Counted from the stretch's first letter, positions 25,016 to 37,065 are shown. The stretch: DNA of 64,000 nucleotides from Comamonadaceae bacterium (GCA_947373185.1 CANBWP010000009.1:1-64000), one strand, 5' to 3'. Made by a program: numbers and translations. The notes: generated by a model not told the origin, from the sequence alone.

Positions 25016-26409
25016 AGTTTTCGACCTGGGAAGCCGCCCCCGCCCATACCGCCAAAACCGCCCATGCCCTTCATGGCACCCAAGCGTTTCATCATTTTCA
25101 TCATGCCGCCACCCGACATTTTTTTCATCATGTCTTGCATCTGCTCAAACTCTTTGAGCAAGCGGTTGACATCTTGCACCTGAACACCGGCGCCCATGGC
25201 AATCCGGCGCTTGCGCGTCGCCTTGATGAGCTCAGGCTTGCTGCGTTCTTTGGGCGTCATGCTGTGGATGATGCCTTGCTTGCGGACAATGTCTTTTTCA
25301 GCTTTGCCCAAATCCATGCTGCCCGCTTTGGCGGCCAACTGCGTGGGCAATTTGTCCATCAAACTGGACAAGCCACCCATTTGTTTCATTTGCTGAATCT
25401 GCGCCAAAAAATCGTTCAAATCGAAGCCACCGCCACTTTTGACTTTGGCCGCCAACTTTTGCGCCGCTTCCATGTCAACGCCAGCCGTGACTTGCTCCAC
25501 CAGCGCCAAGATATCGCCCATGCCCAAAATGCGACCGGCATGACGCTCGGCATCAAACACTTCCAGGCCATCCAGTTTTTCACTGGTGCCTGCAAACTTG
25601 ATGGGGGCGCCCGTGATTTGACGCACGGACAAAGCAGCCCCCCCGCGAGAGTCACCATCCATCTTGGTCAGCACAATGCCTGTGAGTGGCAAGGCATCTT
25701 TGAAGGCCTTGGCGGTGTTGGCCGCATCTTGACCCTGCATGGCATCGACCACAAACAAAGTTTCCACCGGGTTCAAGGCCGCATGCAATTCTCGAATTTC
25801 GGCCATGAGGGCTTCATCAATGGCCAAGCGACCCGCCGTGTCCACCAACAGCACATCAAAGAAATGCTTGCGGGCGTAATCGATGGCAGCGCGGGCAATG
25901 TCCAAAGGCTTTTGATCTGGCGAGCTGGGAAACCACTCAGCACCCGCTTGGGCTGTGACGGTTTTGAGCTGCTCAATGGCCGCAGGACGGTAGACGTCGC
26001 CGGAAACCGTCAAGACTTTTTTCTTGCGCTTTTCAATCAGGTGCTTGGCCAATTTGGCCGTGGTGGTGGTTTTACCCGCACCTTGCAAACCAGCCATCAA
26101 AATCACAGCCGGAGGTTGGGCTGCCAAGTTGATGTCGGCCACGCCTTCGCCCATGGTTGCGGCCAATTCGCGGTTCACGATGGCCACCAAAGCTTGACCC
26201 GGCTTCAGAGAACCCAAGACTTCTTGTCCCAGAGCCTTTTCTTTCACACGCGCAATGAAATCGCGCACCACCGGCAAAGCCACGTCGGCTTCCAGCAGGG
26301 CCATGCGCACCTCACGCAGCATGTCGGTGACGTTCGATTCCGTGATCCGTGCTTGACCACTGATTTGCTTAACAAGGAGCGAGAGTTTGTCGGTCAGGGC
26401 GGAGGCCAT
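25012..26409 (-). CDS. ffh: signal recognition particle protein Ffh
   Basis: 465 residues. An N-domain four-helix bundle (1-85) is followed by the SRP GTPase G-domain with G1 GLQGAGKTT at about 110-118, [16 protein letters not shown] and the insertion box [11 protein letters not shown]. The methionine-rich M domain starts near 300 and ends in a Gly/Met tail ([16 protein letters not shown]). It binds 4.5S RNA and signal sequences for co-translational targeting to FtsY and SecYEG. It is divergent from the cytochrome-assembly gene, with 77 bases between them. Confidence 0.98.
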   Translation of the reverse strand: MASALTDKLSLLVKQISGQARITESNVTDMLREVRMALLEADVALPVVRDFIARVKEKALGQEVLGSLKPGQALVAIVNRELAATMGEGVADINLAAQPPAVILMAGLQGAGKTTTTAKLAKHLIEKRKKKVLTVSGDVYRPAAIEQLKTVTAQAGAEWFPSSPDQKPLDIARAAIDYARKHFFDVLLVDTAGRLAIDEALMAEIRELHAALNPVETLFVVDAMQGQDAANTAKAFKDALPLTGIVLTKMDGDSRGGAALSVRQITGAPIKFAGTSEKLDGLEVFDAERHAGRILGMGDILALVEQVTAGVDMEAAQKLAAKVKSGGGFDLNDFLAQIQQMKQMGGLSSLMDKLPTQLAAKAGSMDLGKAEKDIVRKQGIIHSMTPKERSKPELIKATRKRRIAMGAGVQVQDVNRLLKEFEQMQDMMKKMSGGGMMKMMKRLGAMKGMGGFGGMGGGGFPGRKL

Positions 26410-26486
26410 AGCATCATTTCTTATAAACCGTTAGGTTTTAAGCCCTTTGCCAGAATGCTGGGGCTCAAAACGCTAAACTAGGAAGC

Positions 26487-27293
26487 ATGATTTTAGCCAG
26501 TCCACTTGATTTGGCGATGTGGTTGACACTTTTAACCGCCATCGCCTACGCCATTCCCGCCATCACAGCGGACCGCATGGGCCCCAGTTTGGCCAGGCGC
26601 TATCTTTGGCTGGCGTGGTTGTTACATGCCTTCACGCTGGGCCAGGGCTTGTGGGGTGAATCGCCACGCTTTGGCTTTGCCCCTGCCCTGTCCGTCACCG
26701 TGTGGTGGGTGCTGACCGCCTATGCGGTCGAAACCCAATATTTCCCGCAACTCAAAGCCCGCTGGGCCATGGCCGCCTTGGGCAGTGCCGCTGTCGCATT
26801 GGCTTGGTACTTTCCCGGTCATCCCTTGCTGCTCACAGCCTCCATTTGGTTGCCTTTGCACTGGGCTTTGGGCATTGCTTCCTACGGCATGTTTGCGGCT
26901 GCAGTCATCCACGCCGCCCTCATGAACAGCGCAGAAACTCAAATTCGCCTGGGCAATGAAAACCAAAGCGGCCTGCCCTTGCTCACCTTAGAGCGTTTGA
27001 TGTTCCGCTTTGTCACCTTGGGTTTCATCTTGCTGACCCTCACGTTGGTCGCCGGTTGGGTTTTTGGCGAACAACTCTACGGCGCTGCAGGTGCGCACTT
27101 CAAATGGGACCACAAAACCGTGTTCTCTGTGCTGTCTTGGCTCACCTTTGGCGCTTTGATGCTGGGCCGCCACCAATTCGGTTGGCGCGGTCGGCGTGCC
27201 GTGCGCGTGTTGTACACCGGTGCAGCCATGCTGCTCTTGGCCTACGCCGGCTCTCGCTTTGTGCTTGAAGTCATTTTGGAACGCAGCGTTTGA
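26487..27293 (+). CDS. CcsA/YpjD-like inner-membrane cytochrome c assembly-type protein
   Basis: 268 residues with about eight membrane segments. The second half has the CcsA/CcmC-type landmarks LPLHWALGIASYGMFAAAVIHA (with potential haem-ligand His) and DHKTVFSVLSWLTFGALMLGRH, where the His lies before and within the last helices. YpjD-type members next to ffh are conserved in proteobacteria, and their exact role in cytochrome c assembly or membrane haem handling is uncertain. AGGA lies just upstream of the ATG. Confidence 0.85.
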   Translation: MILASPLDLAMWLTLLTAIAYAIPAITADRMGPSLARRYLWLAWLLHAFTLGQGLWGESPRFGFAPALSVTVWWVLTAYAVETQYFPQLKARWAMAALGSAAVALAWYFPGHPLLLTASIWLPLHWALGIASYGMFAAAVIHAALMNSAETQIRLGNENQSGLPLLTLERLMFRFVTLGFILLTLTLVAGWVFGEQLYGAAGAHFKWDHKTVFSVLSWLTFGALMLGRHQFGWRGRRAVRVLYTGAAMLLLAYAGSRFVLEVILERSV

Positions 27294-27559
27294 AACTACT
27301 CGTCTTCCTGTTGGCCATCTTGTTTGGCGTTTGGCTGTGGCGGCAAAACCGCCTGAAAGAACGGCGTGAACGCGACAGTGCAGGTGCCCCAACCCAGAAA
27401 CAAGCGGCGCAGCAACATCAAGCGGACCTGACACCCAGCCCCATGCTGGCCTGCAAACACTGCGGCCTGCACATGCCAGAACAAGACATGGTGCAAGGCC
27501 GCCAAGGCCCTTACTGTTCCCAAGCGCACTGCCAGGCCGCTTCTGACACTCGAATTTGA
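27290..27559 (+). CDS. PP0621-family small membrane-anchored zinc-ribbon-like protein
   Basis: 89 residues from a TTG start at 27290 that overlaps the upstream stop (TTGA), with GGA nine bases ahead. There is one N-terminal membrane helix (LLVFLLAILFGVWLW), a basic/acidic linker, then a cysteine cluster ACKHCGLHMP...GPYCSQAHC that could bind zinc. The function is unknown. It is usually found between the ypjD-like gene and ampD or a sensor kinase. Confidence 0.75.
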   Translation: MKLLVFLLAILFGVWLWRQNRLKERRERDSAGAPTQKQAAQQHQADLTPSPMLACKHCGLHMPEQDMVQGRQGPYCSQAHCQAASDTRI

Positions 27560-27565
27560 AACAAC

Positions 27566-28135
27566 ATGCACTTTGATGTGGGACACACCGGTTGGTACCA
27601 GGGTGCTGAAACATGCGAATCGCCCAACTTTGGTCCGCGCCCCGACCAAGCCGACATTGACCTGATCGTGGTGCACGCCATCAGCCTGCCGCCCGGCGAA
27701 TACGGCGGGCAAGCTGTTCAGCAACTCTTCACCAACCAACTCGATTGGGAAGCTCACCCCTACTTTCAAAGCATTCGTGGCTTGCAAGTGTCTTCTCATT
27801 TTTTCATTGAGCGAACGGGCAAACTCTGGCAGTTTGTCAGTTGCAACCAACGCGCTTGGCACGCAGGCACTTCTGCTTACCGAGGCCGTTCCAACTGCAA
27901 TGACGACAGCATTGGCATTGAGTTGGAAGGCCTGGATGGCCAGCTTTTTGAAGATGCACAATACGACTGCCTCACCCAACTTTGCCACGCCTTGGCCAAG
28001 CGCTACCCCATTCGGCACATCGCTGGGCATGAACACATTGCGCCAGGCCGGAAAAAAGATCCAGGTCCAGGATTTGATTGGCCTCGACTTGAAAAAAATG
28101 TCGCATGGCCGCCTCAGTACTTTCCCGAGTTTTGA
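27566..28135 (+). CDS. ampD: 1,6-anhydro-N-acetylmuramyl-L-alanine amidase AmpD
   Basis: 189 residues, the usual AmpD length. Zinc ligands are His37 in VVHAIS, His155 in AGHEHIAPGRK and Asp165 in KKDPGPGFDW. Glu119/121 in IGIELEG corresponds to the catalytic region. It is a cytoplasmic recycling enzyme that removes the peptide from anhydro-MurNAc, and it also governs beta-lactamase induction where AmpR is present. It lies six bases after the PP0621-type gene. Confidence 0.96.
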   Translation: MHFDVGHTGWYQGAETCESPNFGPRPDQADIDLIVVHAISLPPGEYGGQAVQQLFTNQLDWEAHPYFQSIRGLQVSSHFFIERTGKLWQFVSCNQRAWHAGTSAYRGRSNCNDDSIGIELEGLDGQLFEDAQYDCLTQLCHALAKRYPIRHIAGHEHIAPGRKKDPGPGFDWPRLEKNVAWPPQYFPEF

Positions 28136-28429
28136 ATGATTTTTCTGCCATCTCAAAATATTTTTTAAATATTTTTGCCGGCATCTTTCGCACCGAATGC
28201 GCGCAGTCTGCGCTTTGAAACCCAGGCTCCATTTTGAAGACGCAACGATTTGCAAGGCTTTGCGCAGGCAAATGCAAGCAAAGGCGCACCAGATCTCATG
28301 CGCATCCAAAACAGGCTGATTTGATGCGCATTCCAAGGCATCGTTTTCATGCCCCAAAAGTGAGCAAAGCGGTGCACGCCACAAGCCTGACACCCCCCTG
28401 ATTCGCAAGCATGCACAAATGACCACGGT
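28136..28429. other. non-coding stretch upstream of nrdA
   Basis: No gene was found in these 294 bases. Near the ampD end there is an AT-only inverted repeat (AAAATATTT, TTT, AAATATTTT at about 28156-28176) that may act as a weak terminator. Several TGCGCA hexamers occur but form no evident array. Confidence 0.5.
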
Positions 28430-28477
28430 ACACTACCCCTAGTGGCTTGAATTCATCTTAGACCCCAGATATAGTGT
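28430..28477 (+). promoter_or_regulatory. pair of NrdR boxes upstream of nrdA
   Basis: Box 1 ACACTACCCCTAGTGG (28430-28445) and box 2 ACCCCAGATATAGTGT (28462-28477) both resemble the NrdR palindrome (ACAC...TAGTGT). They are 32 bases apart, about three helical turns, which is the standard arrangement. Box 2 covers the -10 and box 1 abuts the -35, so the repressor NrdR should block the promoter when dATP is high. Confidence 0.8.
28447..28475 (+). promoter_or_regulatory. predicted nrdA sigma-70 promoter
   Basis: TTGAAT (28447-28452) and TATAGT (28470-28475, 5 of 6) are separated by exactly 17 bases. It lies 140 bases upstream of the chosen nrdA start, between and within the two NrdR boxes. Confidence 0.65.
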
Positions 28478-28615
28478 CTCAACGCCAAAGACACGGTAAG
28501 ATGAAAAACACAAAAAAGCCCTGATTTGACGCCCTGAACCTGAAGCGAGTTCAAGCCCTTTGTTGAGCTCGCATGCAGACTGAAATTTGAACTGACATTG
28601 ACCACTGAGAAACTT

Positions 28616-31528
<2,913 letters not shown>

Positions 31529-31565
31529 CTTTCAAAGATTCAGGAAATTAATTTTCACAATCTTC

Positions 31566-31618
31566 AAATCACGACGAAGAAATACAATGCAAAAACGCAA
31601 CACTTCTTCGCGTGATTT
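31566..31618 (+). repeat. long inverted repeat in the nrdA-nrdB spacer
   Basis: Arm 31566-31581 (AAATCACGACGAAGAA) pairs with 31604-31618 (TTCTTCGCGTGATTT) with a single bulged base, enclosing 22 bases. No U run follows, only TCATTTCATTTC. It may stabilise or process the transcript between the two subunit genes, or bind a protein as DNA. Confidence 0.6.
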
Positions 31619-31687
31619 CATTTCATTTCAAAACATTGCTTTGCATTTCGTCCGCAAGCTTTCATAATTCACACATTGGAAATTTCT

Positions 31688-32917
31688 ATGTTGTCCTGGG
31701 ACGATTCATCTAAACCTGCGTTGCAACCTGCAATGCCAAGCTTTCCCCCAAGCGGTCCATCTGCCGACCGCTTCGCTGATCTGTCTTCATTCACAGCCAA
31801 CGCATCCTCCATCAGCGCATCCTCCGTCAATGCGGCCAGTGCAGCGCCATCCCCTGTGATGACCGCTGCCACACAAGCAGCACCCACGACAGGCGCCGCA
31901 CGCCGTGTCAATGCCGCAGACAAACGCATCATCAACGGCCAAACCGACGTCAACCAGTTGGTGCCCTTCAAATACAAATGGGCTTGGGAAAAATACCTCG
32001 CCACTTGCGCCAACCACTGGATGCCGCAAGAAGTGAACATGACACGCGACATCGCACTTTGGAAAGACCCCAACGGTTTGACCGAAGACGAGCGCCGCTT
32101 GGTCAAGCGCAACTTGGGCTTCTTCGTGACAGCCGACTCTTTGGCTGCCAACAACATCACTTTGGGTACTTACCGTCACATCACGGCCCCCGAGTGCCGT
32201 CAGTTCTTGCTCCGTCAAGCTTTTGAAGAAGCCATTCACACCCATGCCTACCAGTACATCACGGAGTCTTTGGGTCTGGACGAAAGCGAAATCTTCAATG
32301 CTTACAACGAAGTTCAGTCCATTCGCGACAAAGACGAGTTCCTGATTCCGTTCATTCACGCCATCATGGACCCTCACTTCAAAACGGGCACTCAGGAAAC
32401 TGACCAAACCCTCTTGAAGTCACTGATCGTGTTTGCCTGCCTCATGGAAGGCTTGTTCTTCTACGTGGGCTTTACCCAAATTCTGGCTTTAGGCCGCCAA
32501 AACAAGATGACAGGTGCTGCCGAGCAGTACCAGTACATCTTGCGCGACGAGTCCATGCACTGCAACTTCGGCATCGACCTGATCAACCAGATCAAGCTTG
32601 AGAACCCCCAGTTGTGGACCGCTGAATTCAAAGCCGAAATCAATGAACTGTTCATGAAAGCCGTTGAATTGGAATACCGTTACGCCGAAGACACCATGCC
32701 CCGCGGCGTGCTCGGCCTCAACGCTTCCATGTTCAAAGGCTACTTGCGCTACATCGCCAACCGCCGTGCCACCCAAATCGGCTTGGAAGCTCTCTTCCCC
32801 AACGAAGAGAACCCCTTCCCATGGATGAGCGAAATGATTGACTTGAAGAAAGAACGCAATTTCTTCGAGACCCGCGTCATTGAATACCAGTCGGGCGGCG
32901 CCCTGTCTTGGGACTGA
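31688..32917 (+). CDS. nrdB: class Ia ribonucleoside-diphosphate reductase, beta subunit NrdB
   Basis: 409 residues from ATG 31688 (GGAAA seven bases upstream). A low-complexity Ser/Ala/Pro-rich extension of about 75 residues precedes the ferritin-like core. Iron ligands and radical site are visible in [21 protein letters not shown] (His followed four residues later by the probable radical Tyr), [10 protein letters not shown] and [10 protein letters not shown]. The C-terminus QSGGALSWD resembles the NrdA-binding tail. It generates the tyrosyl radical for NrdA. Confidence 0.97.
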   Translation: MLSWDDSSKPALQPAMPSFPPSGPSADRFADLSSFTANASSISASSVNAASAAPSPVMTAATQAAPTTGAARRVNAADKRIINGQTDVNQLVPFKYKWAWEKYLATCANHWMPQEVNMTRDIALWKDPNGLTEDERRLVKRNLGFFVTADSLAANNITLGTYRHITAPECRQFLLRQAFEEAIHTHAYQYITESLGLDESEIFNAYNEVQSIRDKDEFLIPFIHAIMDPHFKTGTQETDQTLLKSLIVFACLMEGLFFYVGFTQILALGRQNKMTGAAEQYQYILRDESMHCNFGIDLINQIKLENPQLWTAEFKAEINELFMKAVELEYRYAEDTMPRGVLGLNASMFKGYLRYIANRRATQIGLEALFPNEENPFPWMSEMIDLKKERNFFETRVIEYQSGGALSWD

Positions 32918-32942
32918 TACTTTCTACATGACGTTCCTGTTT

Positions 32943-32989
32943 AAACCTCACACCACGATCGCGCTTTGCGGCGCTGGGGTGAGGTTTTT
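32943..32989 (+). terminator. intrinsic terminator after nrdB
   Basis: AAACCTCAC (32943-32951) pairs with GTGAGGTTT (32979-32987). Additional CC/GG pairs extend the stem, and the right arm runs into TTTTT. It begins 26 bases after the nrdB stop. Confidence 0.75.
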
Positions 32990-32993
32990 CCCC

Positions 32994-33059
32994 ATTCAAG
33001 GTGTTGAGATTCATTCTCAGCACCTTGAATCGCTTTGCGACTCCAACATTCGCAAAGTG
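32994..33059 (+). repeat. two consecutive stem-loops in the leader of the histone-like gene
   Basis: Stem-loop A: 32994-33009 pairs with 33015-33030 over 16 positions with one G-U and a five-base loop. Stem-loop B: 33031-33040 pairs with 33050-33059 over ten positions (core CTTTGCGA/TCGCAAAG) around nine bases. They directly follow the nrdB terminator and precede the ribosome-binding site at 33089. They may form a structured 5' leader or the body of a small RNA. Confidence 0.6.
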
Positions 33060-33103
33060 TTTCACCCTGTTGATTTTTCTAATTGATCAAGGAGAAAAAA
33101 ATC

Positions 33104-33601
33104 ATGGCAACTGCAAAAAAAGCGGCACCCAAAAAAGTCGCAGCAAAAAAATCGGCACCTAAAAAAGCCGTTGTGAAAAAAGCACCTGCTAAAAAAGCAG
33201 CTCCCGCTAAAAAAGCAGCCCCTAAAAAGGCCGTCGCTAAAAAAGCTGCAGCGCCTAAAAAAGCAGCACCTAAGAAAGCCGTAGCTAAAAAAGCTGCAGC
33301 GCCTAAGAAAGCCGTCGCCAAAAAGGCAGCAGCACCTAAAAAAGCAGCTCCTAAAAAGGCCGTAGCTAAGAAGGCAGCAGCTCCTAAAAAAGCCGCAGCT
33401 AAAAAAGCAGCTCCTAAAAAAGCCGCTAAAAAAGCCGTTGCTAAGAAAGCTGTCAAAAAAGCCGCTCCTAAAAAAGCCGCTAAAAAGCCTGCTAAAAAAG
33501 CCGCTAAGAAAGCTGCGAAAGCGCCCGCTGCCCCTGCTGCCGCTGCGACTGCATTGAATCCACAAGCTGCATGGCCGTTTCCTTCGGCCGCCAAGCCTTG
33601 A
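33104..33601 (+). CDS. histone H1-like lysine/alanine/proline-repeat DNA-binding protein
   Basis: 165 residues from ATG 33104 with AAGGAG at 33089-33094. Nearly the whole protein consists of KKAAPKKA / KKAVAKKA-type repeats. It resembles the C-terminal tail of eukaryotic H1 and the bacterial AlgP/HctB/BpH1 proteins, and it has no folded domain. Only the last 25 or so residues (ALNPQAAWPFPSAAKP) differ. It should bind DNA non-specifically and affect nucleoid compaction. The DNA is a correspondingly internally repetitive tract prone to in-frame length variation. Placement after nrdAB is common in related Burkholderiales. Confidence 0.88.
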   Translation: MATAKKAAPKKVAAKKSAPKKAVVKKAPAKKAAPAKKAAPKKAVAKKAAAPKKAAPKKAVAKKAAAPKKAVAKKAAAPKKAAPKKAVAKKAAAPKKAAAKKAAPKKAAKKAVAKKAVKKAAPKKAAKKPAKKAAKKAAKAPAAPAAAATALNPQAAWPFPSAAKP

Positions 33602-33627
33602 TTCAACGTTGATTCGTTAGCCAAAGC

Positions 33628-33662
33628 AAAAGCCCGATGCTGCAAAGCGTCGGGCTTTTTTT
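33628..33662 (+). terminator. intrinsic terminator after the histone-like gene
   Basis: AAAAGCCCGATGC (33628-33640) pairs with GCGTCGGGCTTTT (33647-33659), one G-U pair, six-base loop, then continuing Ts to 33662. It lies 26 bases after the stop. Its reverse side may also end the convergent DUF3426 gene. Confidence 0.85.
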
Positions 33663-33670
33663 ACAGGGCT

Positions 33671-34135
33671 TCAAGGGTAAAAAGTGAGAAGGCGATAGCC
33701 GACAAAAACGGGGTCGTTTTGTCGCAGCTGAAGCTGCCATTCATATTCAACGATTTCTCCTGGCGACAAAAATGGCGCCCCTCCCGTTTCGGCAGGATTG
33801 AACACTTTGCGCATCAGGGCTTTGTCTTGAGCATCGGTCAATGTCAGTTCAACCCATGGGCTGGCCACTGGCAGTGTTGACGTGTTGCGCAAATTCAATT
33901 CCAAGCGCCAGCCAGAGCCTTCCGACATCAAGTCGACCGAGGCATGGTCGATCACCATGGCATCGGCTTTTTGCAATGGCGAAATCTGGCAGCCTGCCCA
34001 CTGGCAGATGGAACTGACCAAAGGCTTCAAACGAGGCTCATGCGCCACCCAGGTATCTTTGAAGTGAAGGGCAAGCTGAAACAACAAGCCCAGAATGCCT
34101 AGGAGGGCCCAGAGCCATAAGCCTCGGTAAGCCAT
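33671..34135 (-). CDS. DUF3426 protein, short form without the N-terminal zinc ribbon
   Basis: 154 residues: one N-terminal membrane helix (LWLWALLGILGLLFQLAL), then the DUF3426 periplasmic-type domain (LVSSICQWAGCQISPLQ, LELNLRNTSTLPVASPWVELTLTDAQ, FLSPGEIVEYEW). DUF3426 proteins next to prmA usually carry an MJ0042 zinc ribbon and a long linker first. Here only 14 bases separate the start from the prmA stop, so that part is absent rather than frameshifted in this window. The function is unknown. Confidence 0.8.
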   Translation of the reverse strand: MAYRGLWLWALLGILGLLFQLALHFKDTWVAHEPRLKPLVSSICQWAGCQISPLQKADAMVIDHASVDLMSEGSGWRLELNLRNTSTLPVASPWVELTLTDAQDKALMRKVFNPAETGGAPFLSPGEIVEYEWQLQLRQNDPVFVGYRLLTFYP

Positions 34136-34149
34136 GTGAGAAATAGACT

Positions 34150-35043
34150 TTAGGCCGCCGTGCTGCGCTGAGCGGTCATCAAGATCCAGCCGTCTTCACG
34201 ATCTGCCACAGACAGGGTCACGAAAGGTGCATAAGCCTGAATCAATTCTTCTTCTTGACGTTCCAGAATACCGGCCAAGACCAAATGACCCGACGCTTCG
34301 AGGTGGTTGCACAACAAGGGCGCCAGCACTTTCAAGGGGGTGGCCAAAATGTTGGCCAGCACCGTTTGATAAGTTCCTTGCGCCAATTCGGGCTGGCCCG
34401 CATTCAAACTCACAGCGTTGGCGAGTGCGTTGAGCTCAGTGGATGTCACGGCTGCCTCGTCGATGTCGACCGCATCAATTTGCGTGGCACCAAACTTGGC
34501 AGCCCCAATGGCCAAAATGCCTGAACCGCAACCGTAGTCCAGCACGCGCTGTCCCTTGACCGGGTGCGTGGCAATCCAGCGCAGACACATGCGCGTGGTG
34601 GGGTGAGTGCCCGTACCAAATGCCAAACCAGGATCCAAGCGAATGATCGCCTTGGCCTGTTCAGGCGGTTCGTGCCAAGTTGGCACAATCCAAAACTCTG
34701 GCGTGATTTCAACGGGGGCAAATTGCGATTGCGTCAGACGCACCCAATCTTGATCGGGCACGGCAGCAATCGACAAGATTTGGCAAGCTTCAAAGAAATC
34801 TTGCGCGGCCAACAACACCGCCGCTTCCTGGGCCGCGTCTTCTTTGGCAAACAAAGCCACAAGCTTGGAGCGCTGCCAACCGTCTTTGGGCGGCGGCATG
34901 CCGGGTTCGCCAAACAAGGCTTGTTCGTGCGCCGTTTGGGCGTCCGCGTCTTCCACCGAAACGCTCAAAGCATCCAATGCTTCAAGCGCATCACTCAAGA
35001 CCTCGACACGTGCCTCTGGGCACAACAAGTTCAACTCAAACAT
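34150..35043 (-). CDS. prmA: ribosomal protein L11 methyltransferase PrmA
   Basis: 297 residues from ATG 35043. The nine-codon extension upstream enters accC. A small N-terminal domain is followed by the SAM-binding motif LDYGCGSGILAIGAAKFGA (post-I acidic DIDEAA) and the motif NILATPLKVLAPLL, diagnostic of PrmA. It trimethylates L11. It begins two bases after the accC stop, and the accB-accC-prmA order suggests one transcript. Confidence 0.96.
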   Translation of the reverse strand: MFELNLLCPEARVEVLSDALEALDALSVSVEDADAQTAHEQALFGEPGMPPPKDGWQRSKLVALFAKEDAAQEAAVLLAAQDFFEACQILSIAAVPDQDWVRLTQSQFAPVEITPEFWIVPTWHEPPEQAKAIIRLDPGLAFGTGTHPTTRMCLRWIATHPVKGQRVLDYGCGSGILAIGAAKFGATQIDAVDIDEAAVTSTELNALANAVSLNAGQPELAQGTYQTVLANILATPLKVLAPLLCNHLEASGHLVLAGILERQEEELIQAYAPFVTLSVADREDGWILMTAQRSTAA

Positions 35044-35045
35044 GT

Positions 35046-36395
35046 TCAACCTTTGCGGTGACGCAGCCACTCTTCCAAGTAGTGAATGTTGGTGCCGCCT
35101 TGTACAAATTTGGCATCACGCAAAATTTCTCGGTGCAATGCAATGTTGGTGCTGATGCCTTCCACCACGGTCTCGGCCAGGGCCGTTTGCATGCGGGCAA
35201 TGGCTTGGTCGCGTGTGTCACCATGGGCAATGATTTTGCCAATCATGGAGTCATAGTTCGGCGGCACAAAGTAGTTGTTGTAGACATGTGAGTCGACACG
35301 AATGCCAGGCCCCCCCGGCGCATGCCAAGTGGTGATGCGGCCAGGTGATGGCGTGAATTTGAAGGGATCTTCCGCATTCACACGGCACTCAATGGCATGC
35401 CCCCGAATTTCAATTTGGCGCTGCGTGAAAGGCAATTTCTCGCCTGCAGCGACCATGATTTGGGTTTTGACAATGTCAATGCCTGTGACCCACTCTGTGA
35501 CGGGGTGTTCAACTTGAACACGGGTGTTCATCTCAATGAAATAGAACTCGCCGTTTTCGTACAAAAATTCAAACGTACCCGCACCGCGGTAATTGATCTT
35601 TTTGCAAGCCGCCACACAACGCTCACCAATCTTGTCAATGAGTTTGCGGGGAATACCCGGTGCCGGTGCTTCTTCAACCACTTTTTGGTGACGACGCTGC
35701 ATGGAGCAATCGCGCTCACCCAAGTAAACGGCATTCTTGTGCTTGTCCGCCAAAATTTGAATTTCGATGTGTCGCGGATTCTGCAGATACTTTTCCATGT
35801 AGACCGCAGGATTGCCAAATGCAGCGCCCGCTTCGGCCTTGGTCATTTGTACCGCGTTGATCAGCGCAGCTTCGGTGTGCACCACACGCATACCGCGGCC
35901 GCCACCGCCACCGGCCGCCTTGATGATCACAGGGTAACCGATGCTCTTGGCGGTACGCCGAATGATGACGGGGTCATCAGGCAACTCACCTTCAGAGCCA
36001 GGCACACAAGGCACGCCGGCCTTGATCATGGCTTGCTTGGCTGACACCTTGTCGCCCATGATGCGAATGGATTCGGGGGTGGGGCCAATGAATTGGAACC
36101 CACTTTTCTCGACCCGTTCTGCAAAGTCTGCGTTTTCACTGAGGAAACCATAGCCCGGGTGAATGGCTTCGGCATCGGTCACTTCGGCCGCTGAAATGAT
36201 GGCCGGCATGTTGAGGTAGCTCAGACCCGAAGCAGCAGGCCCAATGCAAACGGCCTCTTCCGCCAGCTTGACGTATTTGGCTTCGCGGTCGGCTTCGGAG
36301 TACACCATGACCGCTTTGATGCCGAGTTCTCGGCAGGCGCGCTGAATGCGCAGGGCAATTTCCCCGCGGTTGGCAACCAGAATTTTCTTGAACAT
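35046..36395 (-). CDS. accC: biotin carboxylase subunit of acetyl-CoA carboxylase AccC
   Basis: 449 residues. [16 protein letters not shown] opens the BC N-domain. The ATP-grasp domain has [14 protein letters not shown] and [19 protein letters not shown], and the catalytic [13 protein letters not shown] follows. It carboxylates the biotin of AccB with ATP and bicarbonate, the first step of fatty-acid synthesis. It follows accB after 15 bases. Confidence 0.98.
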   Translation of the reverse strand: MFKKILVANRGEIALRIQRACRELGIKAVMVYSEADREAKYVKLAEEAVCIGPAASGLSYLNMPAIISAAEVTDAEAIHPGYGFLSENADFAERVEKSGFQFIGPTPESIRIMGDKVSAKQAMIKAGVPCVPGSEGELPDDPVIIRRTAKSIGYPVIIKAAGGGGGRGMRVVHTEAALINAVQMTKAEAGAAFGNPAVYMEKYLQNPRHIEIQILADKHKNAVYLGERDCSMQRRHQKVVEEAPAPGIPRKLIDKIGERCVAACKKINYRGAGTFEFLYENGEFYFIEMNTRVQVEHPVTEWVTGIDIVKTQIMVAAGEKLPFTQRQIEIRGHAIECRVNAEDPFKFTPSPGRITTWHAPGGPGIRVDSHVYNNYFVPPNYDSMIGKIIAHGDTRDQAIARMQTALAETVVEGISTNIALHREILRDAKFVQGGTNIHYLEEWLRHRKG

Positions 36396-36410
36396 AAGAA
36401 TCCCGGTCGA

Positions 36411-36896
36411 TTATTCGATGATGTACAAGGCTTGACCGTATTCCACAGCCTGGCCGTTTTCGCACAAGACTTGCTTGACGGTGCCGGCTTTGTCAGATTC
36501 GATTTCGTTCAAAATCTTCATGGCTTCAATGATGCACAGCGTGTCGCCTTCTTTGACGGTGTCGCCAACTTGAACAAACGGCGCAGCGCCGGGGCTGGAA
36601 GAGCGGTAGAAAGTGCCCACCATGGGGGACTTGACGTTGTGACCGGCAGCAGCAGCGTCGGCAGCCACAGCGGCAGCCGTGACAGCAGCAGCATCGGCAA
36701 TTTGAGCGGCCGTCGGGGCAGCAGGCGCGGCGGGTGCGGAGGCCGGCACCATCACTTGCTGGGTTAACACAGGAGCGCCCGAAGCAACAGCACCCTTGAC
36801 GATGCGGACCTTGCCTTCAGCCTCGGTAATTTCCAATTCAGTGACGTTAGAGTCAGAAACCAAGTCGATCAAGGTTTTAAGTTTGCGCAAATCCAT
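36411..36896 (-). CDS. accB: biotin carboxyl carrier protein of acetyl-CoA carboxylase AccB
   Basis: 161 residues from ATG 36896. The N-terminal part [23 protein letters not shown] is family-typical. An Ala/Pro-rich linker (about 52-90) leads to the biotinyl domain with the biotinylated lysine in [10 protein letters not shown]. The linker is rich in Ala ([20 protein letters not shown]), as in other betaproteobacteria. It is the first gene of the acc operon. The 169 bases upstream (36897-37065) hold its promoter region but no element I can place with confidence. Confidence 0.97.
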   Translation of the reverse strand: MDLRKLKTLIDLVSDSNVTELEITEAEGKVRIVKGAVASGAPVLTQQVMVPASAPAAPAAPTAAQIADAAAVTAAAVAADAAAAGHNVKSPMVGTFYRSSSPGAAPFVQVGDTVKEGDTLCIIEAMKILNEIESDKAGTVKQVLCENGQAVEYGQALYIIE

Positions 36897-37065
36897 GTTA
36901 CCCCCTGTGTTTGCTAGCGAAAACGTCGAATTTACACCAAAAACACAGTCAAATGGGCGCAATTGCTCTCATTTATCAATTTTAGTCAGGCTCAACCAGG
37001 CGCATCCACGGTTGTTGGCGAGGCTAGGTGAGGGTTGCGGCCTGAAAGATCTTCCCAGGCCCAGG

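Noticed and set aside
25135..26481. 448-codon plus-strand frame
   Set aside because: It is antisense to ffh and has no family motifs.
33062..33645. two long minus-strand frames rich in Phe, Leu and Ala repeats
   Set aside because: They are the reverse reading of the lysine/alanine repeat tract of the histone-like gene and have no plausible start signal.
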